This document shows, piece after piece, positions 7,326-14,449 of a stretch of DNA of 20,792 nucleotides. The notes beneath the pieces were generated by a model. It had not been told where the DNA came from, made no database searches, and was given only the letters and a program-made list of their open reading frames with translations. The stretch's first letter is position 1, and each line of letters begins with the position of its first letter. Location of the stretch: the IMG/VR virus record IMGVR_UViG_3300042472_000684, positions 1-20,792 of that record; one strand, 5' to 3'. Made by a program: the position numbers and the translations under genes. Source of the stretch: a virus.

Positions 7326-7923
7326 GTATTTTCTTATAATATTTTAAAAATTTATCGCAAAATTTATCTATTCCTTGCGAAGTTTCGTTTAGTTCTTCCT
7401 GTAGTTCTTCCCTTGTTATTCTCTTTATCCACATCGGACGGCTTTTAAAACGATCATCAAATGAAATAAAATCTAACCATTCCAAAGATTTATTTACCAA
7501 AAATGCCATTTGAACCTGATACTTATAATCGTTTGGTATTTTATCCTGTAGAATATATTTTACGTGAGTTTCAGTGTTCGTACATTTAATTTCGATTGCA
7601 CCTTTGCGATTAGGTGTAAATCCATCTGTTGAGTAACCTATATAATCATTATCATGCGATAAACAAAAACCTAATTCCTCAATCTCTATGCCTTTTACTT
7701 CTTTGTAAATGTCCCTTGCAATAGGTTCCAGGTCTTTACCTCTTTGCATCGCTGCATTAACATAATTTACTTCTACCTCTTCCGAATCTATTTCAGCTAT
7801 CATTTTATAAACGAGTGGTAAATTATCGCTTTTAAAGACTTCTTTTAATCGAGTGCCTGTAATCTTACCTAAACGTAATTTTAACCACTCTAAACTACCT
7901 TGTTCTACGTGTACCTCAATCAT
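7318..7923 (-). CDS. YqaJ-family phage exonuclease (PD-(D/E)xK)
   Basis: This family (lambda Exo/YqaJ) degrades one strand of duplex DNA 5' to 3' to expose single strands for an annealing partner. Seen in order: WLKLRLGKITGTRL (residues 13-26), QRGKDLEPIARDIY with E66, YIGYSTDGF with D100, AIEIKCTN with E111 and K113 (the D..ExK core), then YKYQVQMAFLV containing the usual Q. At 201 residues it is the normal length. The annealing-protein gene directly upstream overlaps it by ATGA, so the pair is probably made in balance and works as a two-component recombinase. Confidence 0.9.
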   Translation of the reverse strand: MIEVHVEQGSLEWLKLRLGKITGTRLKEVFKSDNLPLVYKMIAEIDSEEVEVNYVNAAMQRGKDLEPIARDIYKEVKGIEIEELGFCLSHDNDYIGYSTDGFTPNRKGAIEIKCTNTETHVKYILQDKIPNDYKYQVQMAFLVNKSLEWLDFISFDDRFKSRPMWIKRITREELQEELNETSQGIDKFCDKFLKYYKKIHG

Positions 7924-8468
7924 TTTACTTGCTGTTTAATTTTACTAATATCTATTTTTTGTAATACAGAATCTCCGCTATAATTCAAAGAATCTTTCCT
8001 GTTTAAGTTAGCTCCGAATATTGCGCCTAAATGGTCGCACGCATCCTTAACTGCTACAGTCTTGGCAATTGGTAAAGCCATCGTTACGGCTCCTTTATTT
8101 ACGTTTGACATATCCATTTTTAAAGAGCCCGAATCTTTTTGAGTTTGTAATTCTTGAGCTCCTACTCCATCGTGAAACATCATTTCGCTAGTCACTGGGT
8201 GTAAATAGTGAACTCTAACAGTAACCTCAACGGCATTCATTAACATTCCTGTTTTTAAAACTTCGATTTTATAAGTCTTAAAAATCTTTTGAAGTAAGTA
8301 TTCGATTTTATCAATTGGAAGATATTTGTACCCTCTAACAAATGGATGGTCTTTTACCCATGAAGCGGGTGGATTTGTATTTACAAGTGTTAAGAAAGCG
8401 TCTTTCTTTTGTGTTATTTCCACATCCGAAAATAACTCTTGTAAAGTTGGTAAGTTATTTGTTTCCAT
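7920..8468 (-). CDS. Rad52-like single-strand annealing protein
   Basis: The product matches the layout of Rad52/Rad22-type phage recombinases: YKYLPIDKIEYLLQKIFKTY (N-terminal strand and helix), a beta sheet with AVEVTVRVHYLHP, then HDGVGAQEL, and the late helix ALPIAKTVAVKDACDHLGAIFG (residues 131-152), which corresponds to the Rad52-family A..A.T.A.K.A...LG.....N pattern. Such proteins form rings that anneal complementary single strands. Partnership with the downstream YqaJ exonuclease (ATGA overlap) supports the call. The alternative is another annealing-protein family (RecT/Erf); the C-terminal helix favours Rad52-like. Confidence 0.8.
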   Translation of the reverse strand: METNNLPTLQELFSDVEITQKKDAFLTLVNTNPPASWVKDHPFVRGYKYLPIDKIEYLLQKIFKTYKIEVLKTGMLMNAVEVTVRVHYLHPVTSEMMFHDGVGAQELQTQKDSGSLKMDMSNVNKGAVTMALPIAKTVAVKDACDHLGAIFGANLNRKDSLNYSGDSVLQKIDISKIKQQVK

Positions 8469-8655
8469 CTTCTATTAAAATATTAAATAATTCTTGCTCA
8501 CTAAATTGTCCTAATAAAATATCTAGGATATCTAAACCTACAGCAATCTGCATCGGTTTTGTATTTACTTCGTAGTTTACTAAATATCCTATACGTTTTA
8601 CTTTTTTAAGGACAAGCTCTCTGCTGTCATTTAAATCTGCTACTATTTTACTCAT
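8455..8655 (-). CDS. Hypothetical protein, 66 aa
   Basis: A 66-residue soluble protein: an N-terminal helical stretch (NDSRELVLKKVKRIGYLVNY) and a hydrophobic C-terminal helix pair (LDILDILLGQFSEQELFNIL). It overlaps the annealing-protein gene by 14 bases and the upstream small gene by ATGA. I see no catalytic motif. Position at the head of the recombination pair might indicate an accessory or regulatory role, which is inference only. Confidence 0.65.
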   Translation of the reverse strand: MSKIVADLNDSRELVLKKVKRIGYLVNYEVNTKPMQIAVGLDILDILLGQFSEQELFNILIEDGNK

Positions 8656-8804
8656 AATTTTACTAGTTTTAAAACGTTTAATTTCTCTTGAATAAATGGT
8701 GTAAGGCTTGGATATTTATCTAGTGCCTTAGTGTACATAATTTCCATTTCTTGGATGGTTAGCATTAACTCATCGTACTTTCTTGCTTTCTCTTCAGTTG
8801 TCAT
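8652..8804 (-). CDS. Small hypothetical protein, 50 aa
   Basis: A 51-codon frame starts MTTEEKARKYDELMLTIQEM and goes on MYTKALDKYPSLTPFIQEKL. It is ATGA-coupled on both sides (stop at 8652 against the next ATG; start at 8804 against the previous TGA), which makes it almost certainly translated. The N-terminal half is a charged amphipathic helix, likely a coiled coil, and the MTxEEKARKYDE opening is common among tiny phage proteins of Bacteroidetes. No function can be assigned. Confidence 0.65.
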   Translation of the reverse strand: MTTEEKARKYDELMLTIQEMEIMYTKALDKYPSLTPFIQEKLNVLKLVKL

Positions 8805-9010
8805 AATATATGTGCTTTTAAAAGTTCTATTACTAATTTTTGTCCTTTAACGAAATCACTATCGATATTTATTCCGTTAATGATTCTGTCGAAATCGTTA
8901 ATTAATCTTACTAGACTTTCTAGTTTTGACTTGTCGTTTACTAATTTGCTTTCTCCTGTTGCGTAATTAGTTTTAAACTCTGCTTTTAAATTGGGACTTG
9001 GGTAACTCAT
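8801..9010 (-). CDS. Hypothetical protein, 69 aa
   Basis: The first gene of the recombination operon, preceded by 61 A/T-rich bases that carry a promoter-like -7 box and a palindrome. The 69-residue product (MSYPSPNLKAEFKTNYATGE..., then an acidic helical LVRLINDFDRIINGINID) has no recognisable motif. The ATG at 9010 lacks a Shine-Dalgarno. It ends in an ATGA overlap. Being first in an operon next to a possible operator could suit a regulator, but no HTH is visible. Confidence 0.65.
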   Translation of the reverse strand: MSYPSPNLKAEFKTNYATGESKLVNDKSKLESLVRLINDFDRIINGINIDSDFVKGQKLVIELLKAHIL

Positions 9011-9034
9011 AATTCAAATATTAAATTGTTTCTA

Positions 9035-9063
9035 CAAATATAAGGTTTATTATTGTAACAATA
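9035..9063 (-). promoter_or_regulatory. Putative promoter with overlapping palindromic operator
   Basis: On the minus strand TATATTTG (9042-9035) matches TAnnTTTG, with a TTG at 9061-9059 separated by 16 bases, slightly short of the usual Bacteroidetes spacing. The -33 region lies inside the palindrome TATTGTAACAATA (9051-9063; 6-base arms, single central base). This arrangement suggests a repressor site that would block the -33 contact. It would drive 9010 and the following recombination genes. Confidence 0.5.
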
Positions 9064-9071
9064 TTACATTT

Positions 9072-9389
9072 TTATAATATATTTTCAATTAATTTCATTA
9101 TTGTATCATAACTTTCTATATCTGAATGAATTATATTACCATAAGTTATTCCTTTATTTTTTTGTAAACAGATTGCAGATGTATTTTGTTGGTTTAATTC
9201 GTCAATTCTAAACTTTTGTAATGGCTTTAAAGTATCCTTTATTTCCTTTGATTCAATAAATATTGATACTCCATTCTTAATACAATGTAAGTCAGGGATA
9301 CCATTCTTGTTTGTTTTGATTAGGTTAATTACGAACCAACCATTTTTCTCAAATGTGTTTTTAATTTTCGTTTGGAATGCTGATGCCAT
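9072..9389 (-). CDS. VRR-NUC domain nuclease, 105 aa
   Basis: VRR-NUC proteins are compact PD-(D/E)xK nucleases of phages and repair enzymes, some resolving branched DNA. Seen: NGWFVINLIKTNKNGIPDLHCI with D33, then SIFIESKEI with E46 and K48 (D...ExK), then LKPLQKFRIDELNQQNTSAICL, which is the usual helix and strand finish. 105 residues is a standard stand-alone size. It follows a SNF2-type helicase with a TAATG overlap, a pairing seen in many phages, implying joint action on branched or stalled DNA. The substrate cannot be read from the sequence. Confidence 0.88.
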   Translation of the reverse strand: MASAFQTKIKNTFEKNGWFVINLIKTNKNGIPDLHCIKNGVSIFIESKEIKDTLKPLQKFRIDELNQQNTSAICLQKNKGITYGNIIHSDIESYDTIMKLIENIL

Positions 9390-10600
9390 TATATTAGTTT
9401 CTTAAATTGTGATTCTGTAAAGTTTTTTTTCTGTTTTACAACACTATGAATTTTCTCAGTTAGTGAACCTTTACCATAAATAAAATATACATCGTTTTCT
9501 TTACGTGAGATTGTGGTAAGTCTATCAATCGATTGTATGTAATTTGTACCGCTGAATCCAAAGTTATAAAAAACTAAACAATCTGCTGCACTTAAATTAA
9601 TACCCATCGCAGAACTATACTGCTGGCCTATGTAGTGCTTATCGGTAGTATTAAATTCCTCGATTGATGTAGTATGGTTTGGAAACGCAAATTGTAATAA
9701 ATGAAATTCCTCGATATAATAGTAAAATATCGCTAGTTTTTTACCTTTAAAATGTTCCGCTATAAACAAAGCTTTCGAATCATCTAATATCATAGAGTTA
9801 TTTGATTCAAATTTAACAGTACCACTTTCTAGTTGGTGAATCTTTGACATCATTTTTGTTCCCGTATCTGCTAAAATAACTTCTTTCTTGCCCTCAACTA
9901 CAAGGTCTTTTTTTAGCTTATCAATTATCTTTTTATTACAGGAATCAAAATATATTACTTTCTCGTTTACTTTACTTTCAAATCCAGCATTTTCTTGAGT
10001 AAACTTTAAAATGTATGGTTGTATAACTAAATCAATTAAATCAATCTTAGCTGCTGAATAATCGTTTACAGTCCCGTAGCTAACATATTTTAGTGTTGGC
10101 TGTGTAAACACCTTACTCCAGGCGTAGAAGTTCTTATATTGACTAAATGGACTATAAGCGCTTAAATAAAATTGATGGTACACTTGTGAATAAGATTCTG
10201 ATGCCATAGTTCCTGAAAGCAATATCAATGGAATTCTTGAAAAACGTGCTTTAAATTCCTTTGCTTTATTACTTGGCTTTGGGAAGGATGCCATTCCATG
10301 TGCTTCATCTTGCACAACTACATCAAAATCATTATCCTTAATCTTAGAAAGTGATTCGTTATTGATAACAACTAGGTCAAATGTATATCCAAAGTCATTA
10401 TAATCGTTTTGAATAGAAGTAATAGCTTTCTTTTTAGTTAGAAATAATACTTTCTTTGCTCCGTATAGTCTACACGTTTCTAATGCTGTTGCTGTCTTGC
10501 CAGTTCTGACAGAGAAATTTAAATACACTATCTTTTTTTCTCGTAGTATATCAACTGCTTTATTGGATAGGTCAAGCTGGTAATCTCTTAAAATCTTCAT
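9389..10600 (-). CDS. SNF2/DEAH-type helicase, 403 aa
   Basis: A superfamily 2 ATPase. Motif I is SVRTGKT (residues 30-36), motif II DEAH (98-101), motif III LSGTMA (128-133), and motif VI QSIDRLTTISR (356-366). Short overall length and the Q-x-x-x-R pattern fit the small phage SNF2-like helicases that translocate on duplex DNA. The gene stands one base after the methyltransferase C-terminal fragment and overlaps the VRR-NUC gene by one base. Likely role: remodelling forks or recombination intermediates for the nuclease (inference from pairing). Confidence 0.9.
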   Translation of the reverse strand: MKILRDYQLDLSNKAVDILREKKIVYLNFSVRTGKTATALETCRLYGAKKVLFLTKKKAITSIQNDYNDFGYTFDLVVINNESLSKIKDNDFDVVVQDEAHGMASFPKPSNKAKEFKARFSRIPLILLSGTMASESYSQVYHQFYLSAYSPFSQYKNFYAWSKVFTQPTLKYVSYGTVNDYSAAKIDLIDLVIQPYILKFTQENAGFESKVNEKVIYFDSCNKKIIDKLKKDLVVEGKKEVILADTGTKMMSKIHQLESGTVKFESNNSMILDDSKALFIAEHFKGKKLAIFYYYIEEFHLLQFAFPNHTTSIEEFNTTDKHYIGQQYSSAMGINLSAADCLVFYNFGFSGTNYIQSIDRLTTISRKENDVYFIYGKGSLTEKIHSVVKQKKNFTESQFKKLI

Positions 10601-10601
10601 G

Positions 10602-10913
10602 CTATTTTTTTATAAATGAGAATATGTGTTCAATTATTGGAAGTGTCCAACCATCGCCAAGTAGACTACCAGCTTTTCTATCACTTAATATATCACAATA
10701 ATTATCAGAAAAACCTTGTAAACGGCACATCTCTATTTTATTTACCAATCTTACATACTCACCTGTATAAGCATATAGGTTATTATTTGATTCCATTAAA
10801 CAAGGTGATTTTCCTTTAGTAACTCTGCCTCTTCTTGTTGTGCTTGTAGGAAAACTTAAATCTAAACAATCATTTTCGGTTACTATATCATAACCTTTAT
10901 TCGTTTTTTTCAT
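10602..10913 (-). CDS. C5-cytosine DNA methyltransferase, C-terminal fragment (motifs IX-X)
   Basis: This 103-residue frame holds the end of a C5 methyltransferase: SPCLMESNNNLYAYTGE, then VRLVNKIEMCRLQGFSD (motif IX-like, with R55 and the E..RLQGF run) and the motif X-like LLGDGWTLPIIEHI, where an Asp (D87) stands in for the usual Asn. It has its own ATG, which overlaps the N-terminal fragment by 17 bases, so the two could be co-translated as subunits as in split enzymes like M.AquI (known precedent). Removing one A from the A7 run at 10904-10910 would fuse both into one protein of roughly 338 residues. Confidence 0.8.
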   Translation of the reverse strand: MKKTNKGYDIVTENDCLDLSFPTSTTRRGRVTKGKSPCLMESNNNLYAYTGEYVRLVNKIEMCRLQGFSDNYCDILSDRKAGSLLGDGWTLPIIEHIFSFIKK

Positions 10914-11613
10914 ATACTAAAATAACCATTGAGGGAGGTCTTTTTAATAGCATTTTTTGCCAATTATTAAAGTCTTTTACTTTATGCCTACCTACTTTTT
11001 CAATCAATCCTTCTGTTAAACAATTTGATTTGTTTCTTTCAGTTGTTCCACTCGTCAATATATCCTTAAACATTATACCTCTATCTTTGGGCTGTGGTAT
11101 ATCTGTAACTAAATCAAACATAGTTTCCTTAGTTCTTATATTACTCCAATAATATCTATCACGTAATTGTGCTACAACTAATTTTGAATTGATACGTACA
11201 GGATAAACACCTAAAGCTCTCGACATAATGCCTACATCTAATTTACTTGCACTACCTACATTTTCTTGTAGGAATAATACATTAGGATTAAGTGACTTGA
11301 TATGATTTAATATGTCTACAAATGTAAAAAACAAACTAGACTTCTTACCATTTATTCCAGCACGTTTACCTGCTGCACTTAAATCTTGACAAGGTGATCC
11401 GCTTAATATCAAATCAATGCTTTTCCAATCAATATCCCATTCTTTCCACTTAGTCACATCCCCAACTTGAATAGTGTCAGGGAAATGGTGTTGTGTCAAT
11501 TCTATAGCATAAGGCTTTATTTCACTTGAATAATATTTATTTACTTTTATTCCGACATTTTCTAAGGCTTGTCTACCTGTATTCATTCCGTTAAATAGGC
11601 TAACTACGTTCAT
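10897..11613 (-). CDS. C5-cytosine DNA methyltransferase, N-terminal fragment (catalytic motifs)
   Basis: The protein methylates carbon 5 of cytosine using S-adenosylmethionine. Seen: motif I SLFNGMNTG (residues 5-13), motif IV GSPCQDLS with catalytic Cys75, motif VI LQENV (E117, N118, V119), and motif VIII QLRDRYYWSNI (Q149, R151, R153). The frame ends after VILVYEKNE, before the C-terminal motifs, at an A7 run. The missing motifs IX and X are in the next frame. It is therefore either a natural two-subunit enzyme, a phase-variable gene or a frameshift. It overlaps the upstream small gene by 14 bases. Role: likely protection of phage DNA from host restriction. Confidence 0.88.
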   Translation of the reverse strand: MNVVSLFNGMNTGRQALENVGIKVNKYYSSEIKPYAIELTQHHFPDTIQVGDVTKWKEWDIDWKSIDLILSGSPCQDLSAAGKRAGINGKKSSLFFTFVDILNHIKSLNPNVLFLQENVGSASKLDVGIMSRALGVYPVRINSKLVVAQLRDRYYWSNIRTKETMFDLVTDIPQPKDRGIMFKDILTSGTTERNKSNCLTEGLIEKVGRHKVKDFNNWQKMLLKRPPSMVILVYEKNE

Positions 11614-11788
11614 ATTTTTTAATTAAATAATTTAAATGTCTTTTAACGCTTTCTAAGTCTTTTAAAACAAAATTAAGCTTTCCTATTGACTCCAACCTTT
11701 CAGGATATTTATCTATAATTTCTTGCATTGAATTGCTTACTTTATAAATTTCTGCATCTATTATTATATTACTTAGCTTTCCATCCAT
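11600..11788 (-). CDS. Small helical protein, 62 aa
   Basis: The product is 62 residues with a charged helical C-terminal half (LNFVLKDLESVKRHLNYLIKKYERS) that looks like a coiled coil. It overlaps the gene on either side by 14 to 16 bases, and is one of two similar-sized helical proteins between the SF3 helicase and the methyltransferase. A faint shared pattern with its neighbour (IIDKYPERLESI versus IIAKYRDSIEWI, both followed by a longer helix) hints at an old tandem duplication, which is only an impression. No function recognised. Confidence 0.65.
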   Translation of the reverse strand: MDGKLSNIIIDAEIYKVSNSMQEIIDKYPERLESIGKLNFVLKDLESVKRHLNYLIKKYERS

Positions 11789-11982
11789 TCTTTTGCTTCT
11801 ATTTTAGTGTCGTACATAATTATATCCTTTCTAATCAATCCAAGTCTAAATATTGATTCTTGTAAACTATATATTAAATCTATTCTATTTGGATGATTTT
11901 CTTTTATCCATTCAATTGAATCTCTATATTTAGCTATTATAGAGTCTATCTTTTTAATTGCTATTATGCTATCTATTGTCAT
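11773..11982 (-). CDS. Small helical protein, 69 aa
   Basis: I prefer the internal ATG at 11982-11980 (MTIDSIIAIKKIDSIIAKY) over an in-frame ATG at 12009, because it makes the ATGA overlap with the SF3 helicase stop that is standard here; the longer version would add nine residues. The protein is a string of amphipathic helices, with IEWIKENHPNRIDLIYSLQE in the middle and an acidic end. It could be a coiled-coil partner of the next small protein. Function unknown. Confidence 0.65.
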   Translation of the reverse strand: MTIDSIIAIKKIDSIIAKYRDSIEWIKENHPNRIDLIYSLQESIFRLGLIRKDIIMYDTKIEAKEWMES

Positions 11983-13415
11983 AATCCTTGTAATTGTGGT
12001 GAATCCCATATATCCTTTTGCTCTTCATTATTATAACTTTTACTAGCTTCAAACATGATCTTTGTAATACCTCCAGCTGTTGTTGTGTGGTATTTAATTC
12101 CGTAGTGTTTAGCATAGGACTTCAAACCAATGGTTAAGCTATTTTGTTTATACCACTTTCTTAATTCAGGATAAGCGTTTAAAAAGTTATCATAGATGGT
12201 TTTTACATTTACCCATTCGTTGTTTGGAATGGAAGGTATAAAGGTATGTAATTCAGCGCTTATTTTATCAATTAGCTTTCTAATCTCTAAATTCTTTGTA
12301 TTACTTCGAACCAATCCGTGATTTAAATATTTACGTAAACATTCCATCATGTAATTATCAAACCTTGCCCACTCTTCATTATCCCAATCGTTAAATAATT
12401 TATTACCAAAAAACATTTCAGGAGTGTAATCTGCATTAAAAAACGTTGACATTTCAACTTCAAACTTCCTAGCTTCATGACTACCGCCATCACCTTTGAT
12501 AGTGTAGTTAGTTGTAATTATAATCTTTGGGGATTCCTCAACACTTAAACGGATAGCATCCTTGCCTTTATATTCTATACAAATACCCTCCGTAATTACA
12601 CTGAATAATGATTCAAAGCTAAAATTCCTTTCAACGTCGTCAAATACCAATATTTGGCAGTCAGTAGATACATTTTGATAAGGAAATGATTTATTAAAAG
12701 TAAACGTTTTTCCATCCAAAGACTGCACATTTTTAATTTGTTTTAAGGCATTCCAAATTAATCCCTTACCACTTCTTCCGTTTGGATTGTCGCTTATCAT
12801 TTCATCGTTAAATATGATAGCTCTATTGTTTGAATTAGTCTTATATGAATGAAGTAAGTAACCTAAAACAGATTGCAAAGTGTTGTAACGTTCTACATCT
12901 TCACCGCTTACTTTCCAAACAAAAGTTCTAAATTGTGATTGGTGATGGTCTGCTTCAATAAAATCCCTATCTATAACTTGTTTCTTCCAAATAGAAATAT
13001 TTACATCTTTATAATCTATTATTTTACGTTCGTTTTTTGTAATGTTTACGATGCAATTATTGTAAAAAAAGTAAGCATTATCTTTATCGTCTTTCATTAC
13101 TTGAATTTCTTTTGTAGAAATCATAGAAAGAAAGTCCCGTTTGAAATACTTAAGGTTGCCACTCATTAAATTGTAAACGCCTATACCTAAATCGTTATCT
13201 TCAACATAATTTAAAATAAAGTCTTTTAAATCGGTTTCATCTTTAATCTCTAAAAATATCCCATTCTTTTTTATAATGTTAAACGTACTATTTGCATTTG
13301 GTTTGTTTTTAAAATAGTCATGTTTTTCTAAAAACTTTTTAAAAAGGTAGTTATTAAGGTCAATTTTCCCGTTCTGGTTTACGGACCAAAACGGCATTAA
13401 ATTATTATCATTCAT
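11979..13415 (-). CDS. SF3/D5-like replication helicase, 478 aa
   Basis: The central ATPase core shows NPNGRSGKG (Walker A, residues 210-218, K217), ILVFDDVERN (Walker B, D259/D260), KIIITTNYT (motif C, sensor N303) and HEARKFEV with R316 as possible arginine finger. These are the hallmarks of superfamily 3 / phage D5-type helicases that unwind DNA at the origin. The N-terminal 200 residues are not recognisably a primase (no zinc finger or DxD seen), so priming may come from the host or an unrecognised domain. The C-terminal part resembles a winged-helix tail (VKTIYDNFLNAYPELRKWYKQ). It is the only obvious replication protein in the window. Confidence 0.88.
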   Translation of the reverse strand: MNDNNLMPFWSVNQNGKIDLNNYLFKKFLEKHDYFKNKPNANSTFNIIKKNGIFLEIKDETDLKDFILNYVEDNDLGIGVYNLMSGNLKYFKRDFLSMISTKEIQVMKDDKDNAYFFYNNCIVNITKNERKIIDYKDVNISIWKKQVIDRDFIEADHHQSQFRTFVWKVSGEDVERYNTLQSVLGYLLHSYKTNSNNRAIIFNDEMISDNPNGRSGKGLIWNALKQIKNVQSLDGKTFTFNKSFPYQNVSTDCQILVFDDVERNFSFESLFSVITEGICIEYKGKDAIRLSVEESPKIIITTNYTIKGDGGSHEARKFEVEMSTFFNADYTPEMFFGNKLFNDWDNEEWARFDNYMMECLRKYLNHGLVRSNTKNLEIRKLIDKISAELHTFIPSIPNNEWVNVKTIYDNFLNAYPELRKWYKQNSLTIGLKSYAKHYGIKYHTTTAGGITKIMFEASKSYNNEEQKDIWDSPQLQGL

Positions 13416-13433
13416 GGAATAATTACAAAAATA

Positions 13434-14447
13434 CTAAAATAAAGTTTCTTGTTTAGCAACTTTTTTAAATCTTTTATCAGCTAGTGATAAATTTATTTTA
13501 GCCTGTTTAAAGTAACTATCTTTTAACTCTATACCGATTGCTTTACGACCCATAGAAACAGGACTATAAACCTCGCTACCTACGCCCATAAAAGGAGTTA
13601 AAACAACTTCGTTAGGATTAGAATATAGTTCAATAATTCTATCTATAACATCTAATTGTAACGGATGCACATGTTTTTCGTCATCTTCCTCTTTACTATC
13701 TCTAAATGGTAAAACGTTATCAATTCTAATATCGTCCCAAACAGAACTAGCGTAACGTTGCCATATATAATGATTCAACTTTGTAATTTTATTATCTTCA
13801 TTTATTGAGTTTAAATGTTCCCATAATTCTACTTCGTTAAAATTTGTATTATTTGCATTATTCCAAGCTCTTACAATATTTGGTAAAATTGGAACCTCAC
13901 CAGCATAATGATTAATTCCGAACTCATGTGTTACGGGTACTTTGTTTTCACCTTTTTTAGTAAATACTAGTACATAGTCAGGCATTGCAGTAAAACATTT
14001 TGTAGAATCTTCAACTATAAATTTGTGCATTAAAGACTGTACCATTGTTCTCATTCTAACCTTTAAAGGCTCTTTCCAAATTGTTATACGGTTTCTATAC
14101 TCAAAGCCATATTTTTGATGAAGTCTAACAATCTCATTCGGAAAGTCCCATAATCTACATGTATTGTCAAAAACATCTGTACAGTGTACTGCGGTTATAC
14201 GTCCTGGTTTTGTAACTCTTGAAATCTCTTTAATTAAAAATTCATATTGTTGTAAAAATTGCTCTTTACTTTCACAATTAGAAAAATCGTTTTCACTACT
14301 TGAATAATTGTATAATCCTGCAAATGGAGGTGAATACACTGATAAATCTATTGATTCGCTTTCTAATGTAGGCATTACTAACATACAATCTGAGTTAAAA
14401 ATACTATAATTGTCTGTATGTACTTGGTCTTTTACTTTGTTTTCCAT
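13434..14447 (-). CDS. Beta-class amino DNA methyltransferase (N4-cytosine or N6-adenine)
   Basis: Order of motifs is IV then I, with the target-recognition region between, which defines the beta group: YSPPFAGLY (residues 38-46, the SPPF catalytic motif) and LTPFMGVGSEVYSPVSMGRKAIGIEL (FMGVG SAM-binding motif around 286-290, with E307). An SPPF motif is common in N4-cytosine enzymes, but N6-adenine is also possible. 337 residues is full length. It sits two bases after a SNF2-type helicase, and the pair is likely co-expressed. Probably modifies phage DNA against host restriction, or works with the helicase. Confidence 0.9.
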   Translation of the reverse strand: MENKVKDQVHTDNYSIFNSDCMLVMPTLESESIDLSVYSPPFAGLYNYSSSENDFSNCESKEQFLQQYEFLIKEISRVTKPGRITAVHCTDVFDNTCRLWDFPNEIVRLHQKYGFEYRNRITIWKEPLKVRMRTMVQSLMHKFIVEDSTKCFTAMPDYVLVFTKKGENKVPVTHEFGINHYAGEVPILPNIVRAWNNANNTNFNEVELWEHLNSINEDNKITKLNHYIWQRYASSVWDDIRIDNVLPFRDSKEEDDEKHVHPLQLDVIDRIIELYSNPNEVVLTPFMGVGSEVYSPVSMGRKAIGIELKDSYFKQAKINLSLADKRFKKVAKQETLF

Positions 14448-14449
14448 GA

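Noticed and set aside
10897-10913. A AAA AAC heptamer as a programmed -1 frameshift in the C5 methyltransferase
   Set aside because: The heptamer is in the right phase, but a -1 shift leads to a stop after six codons. Only a +1 shift, or loss of one A, reaches the frame with motifs IX and X.
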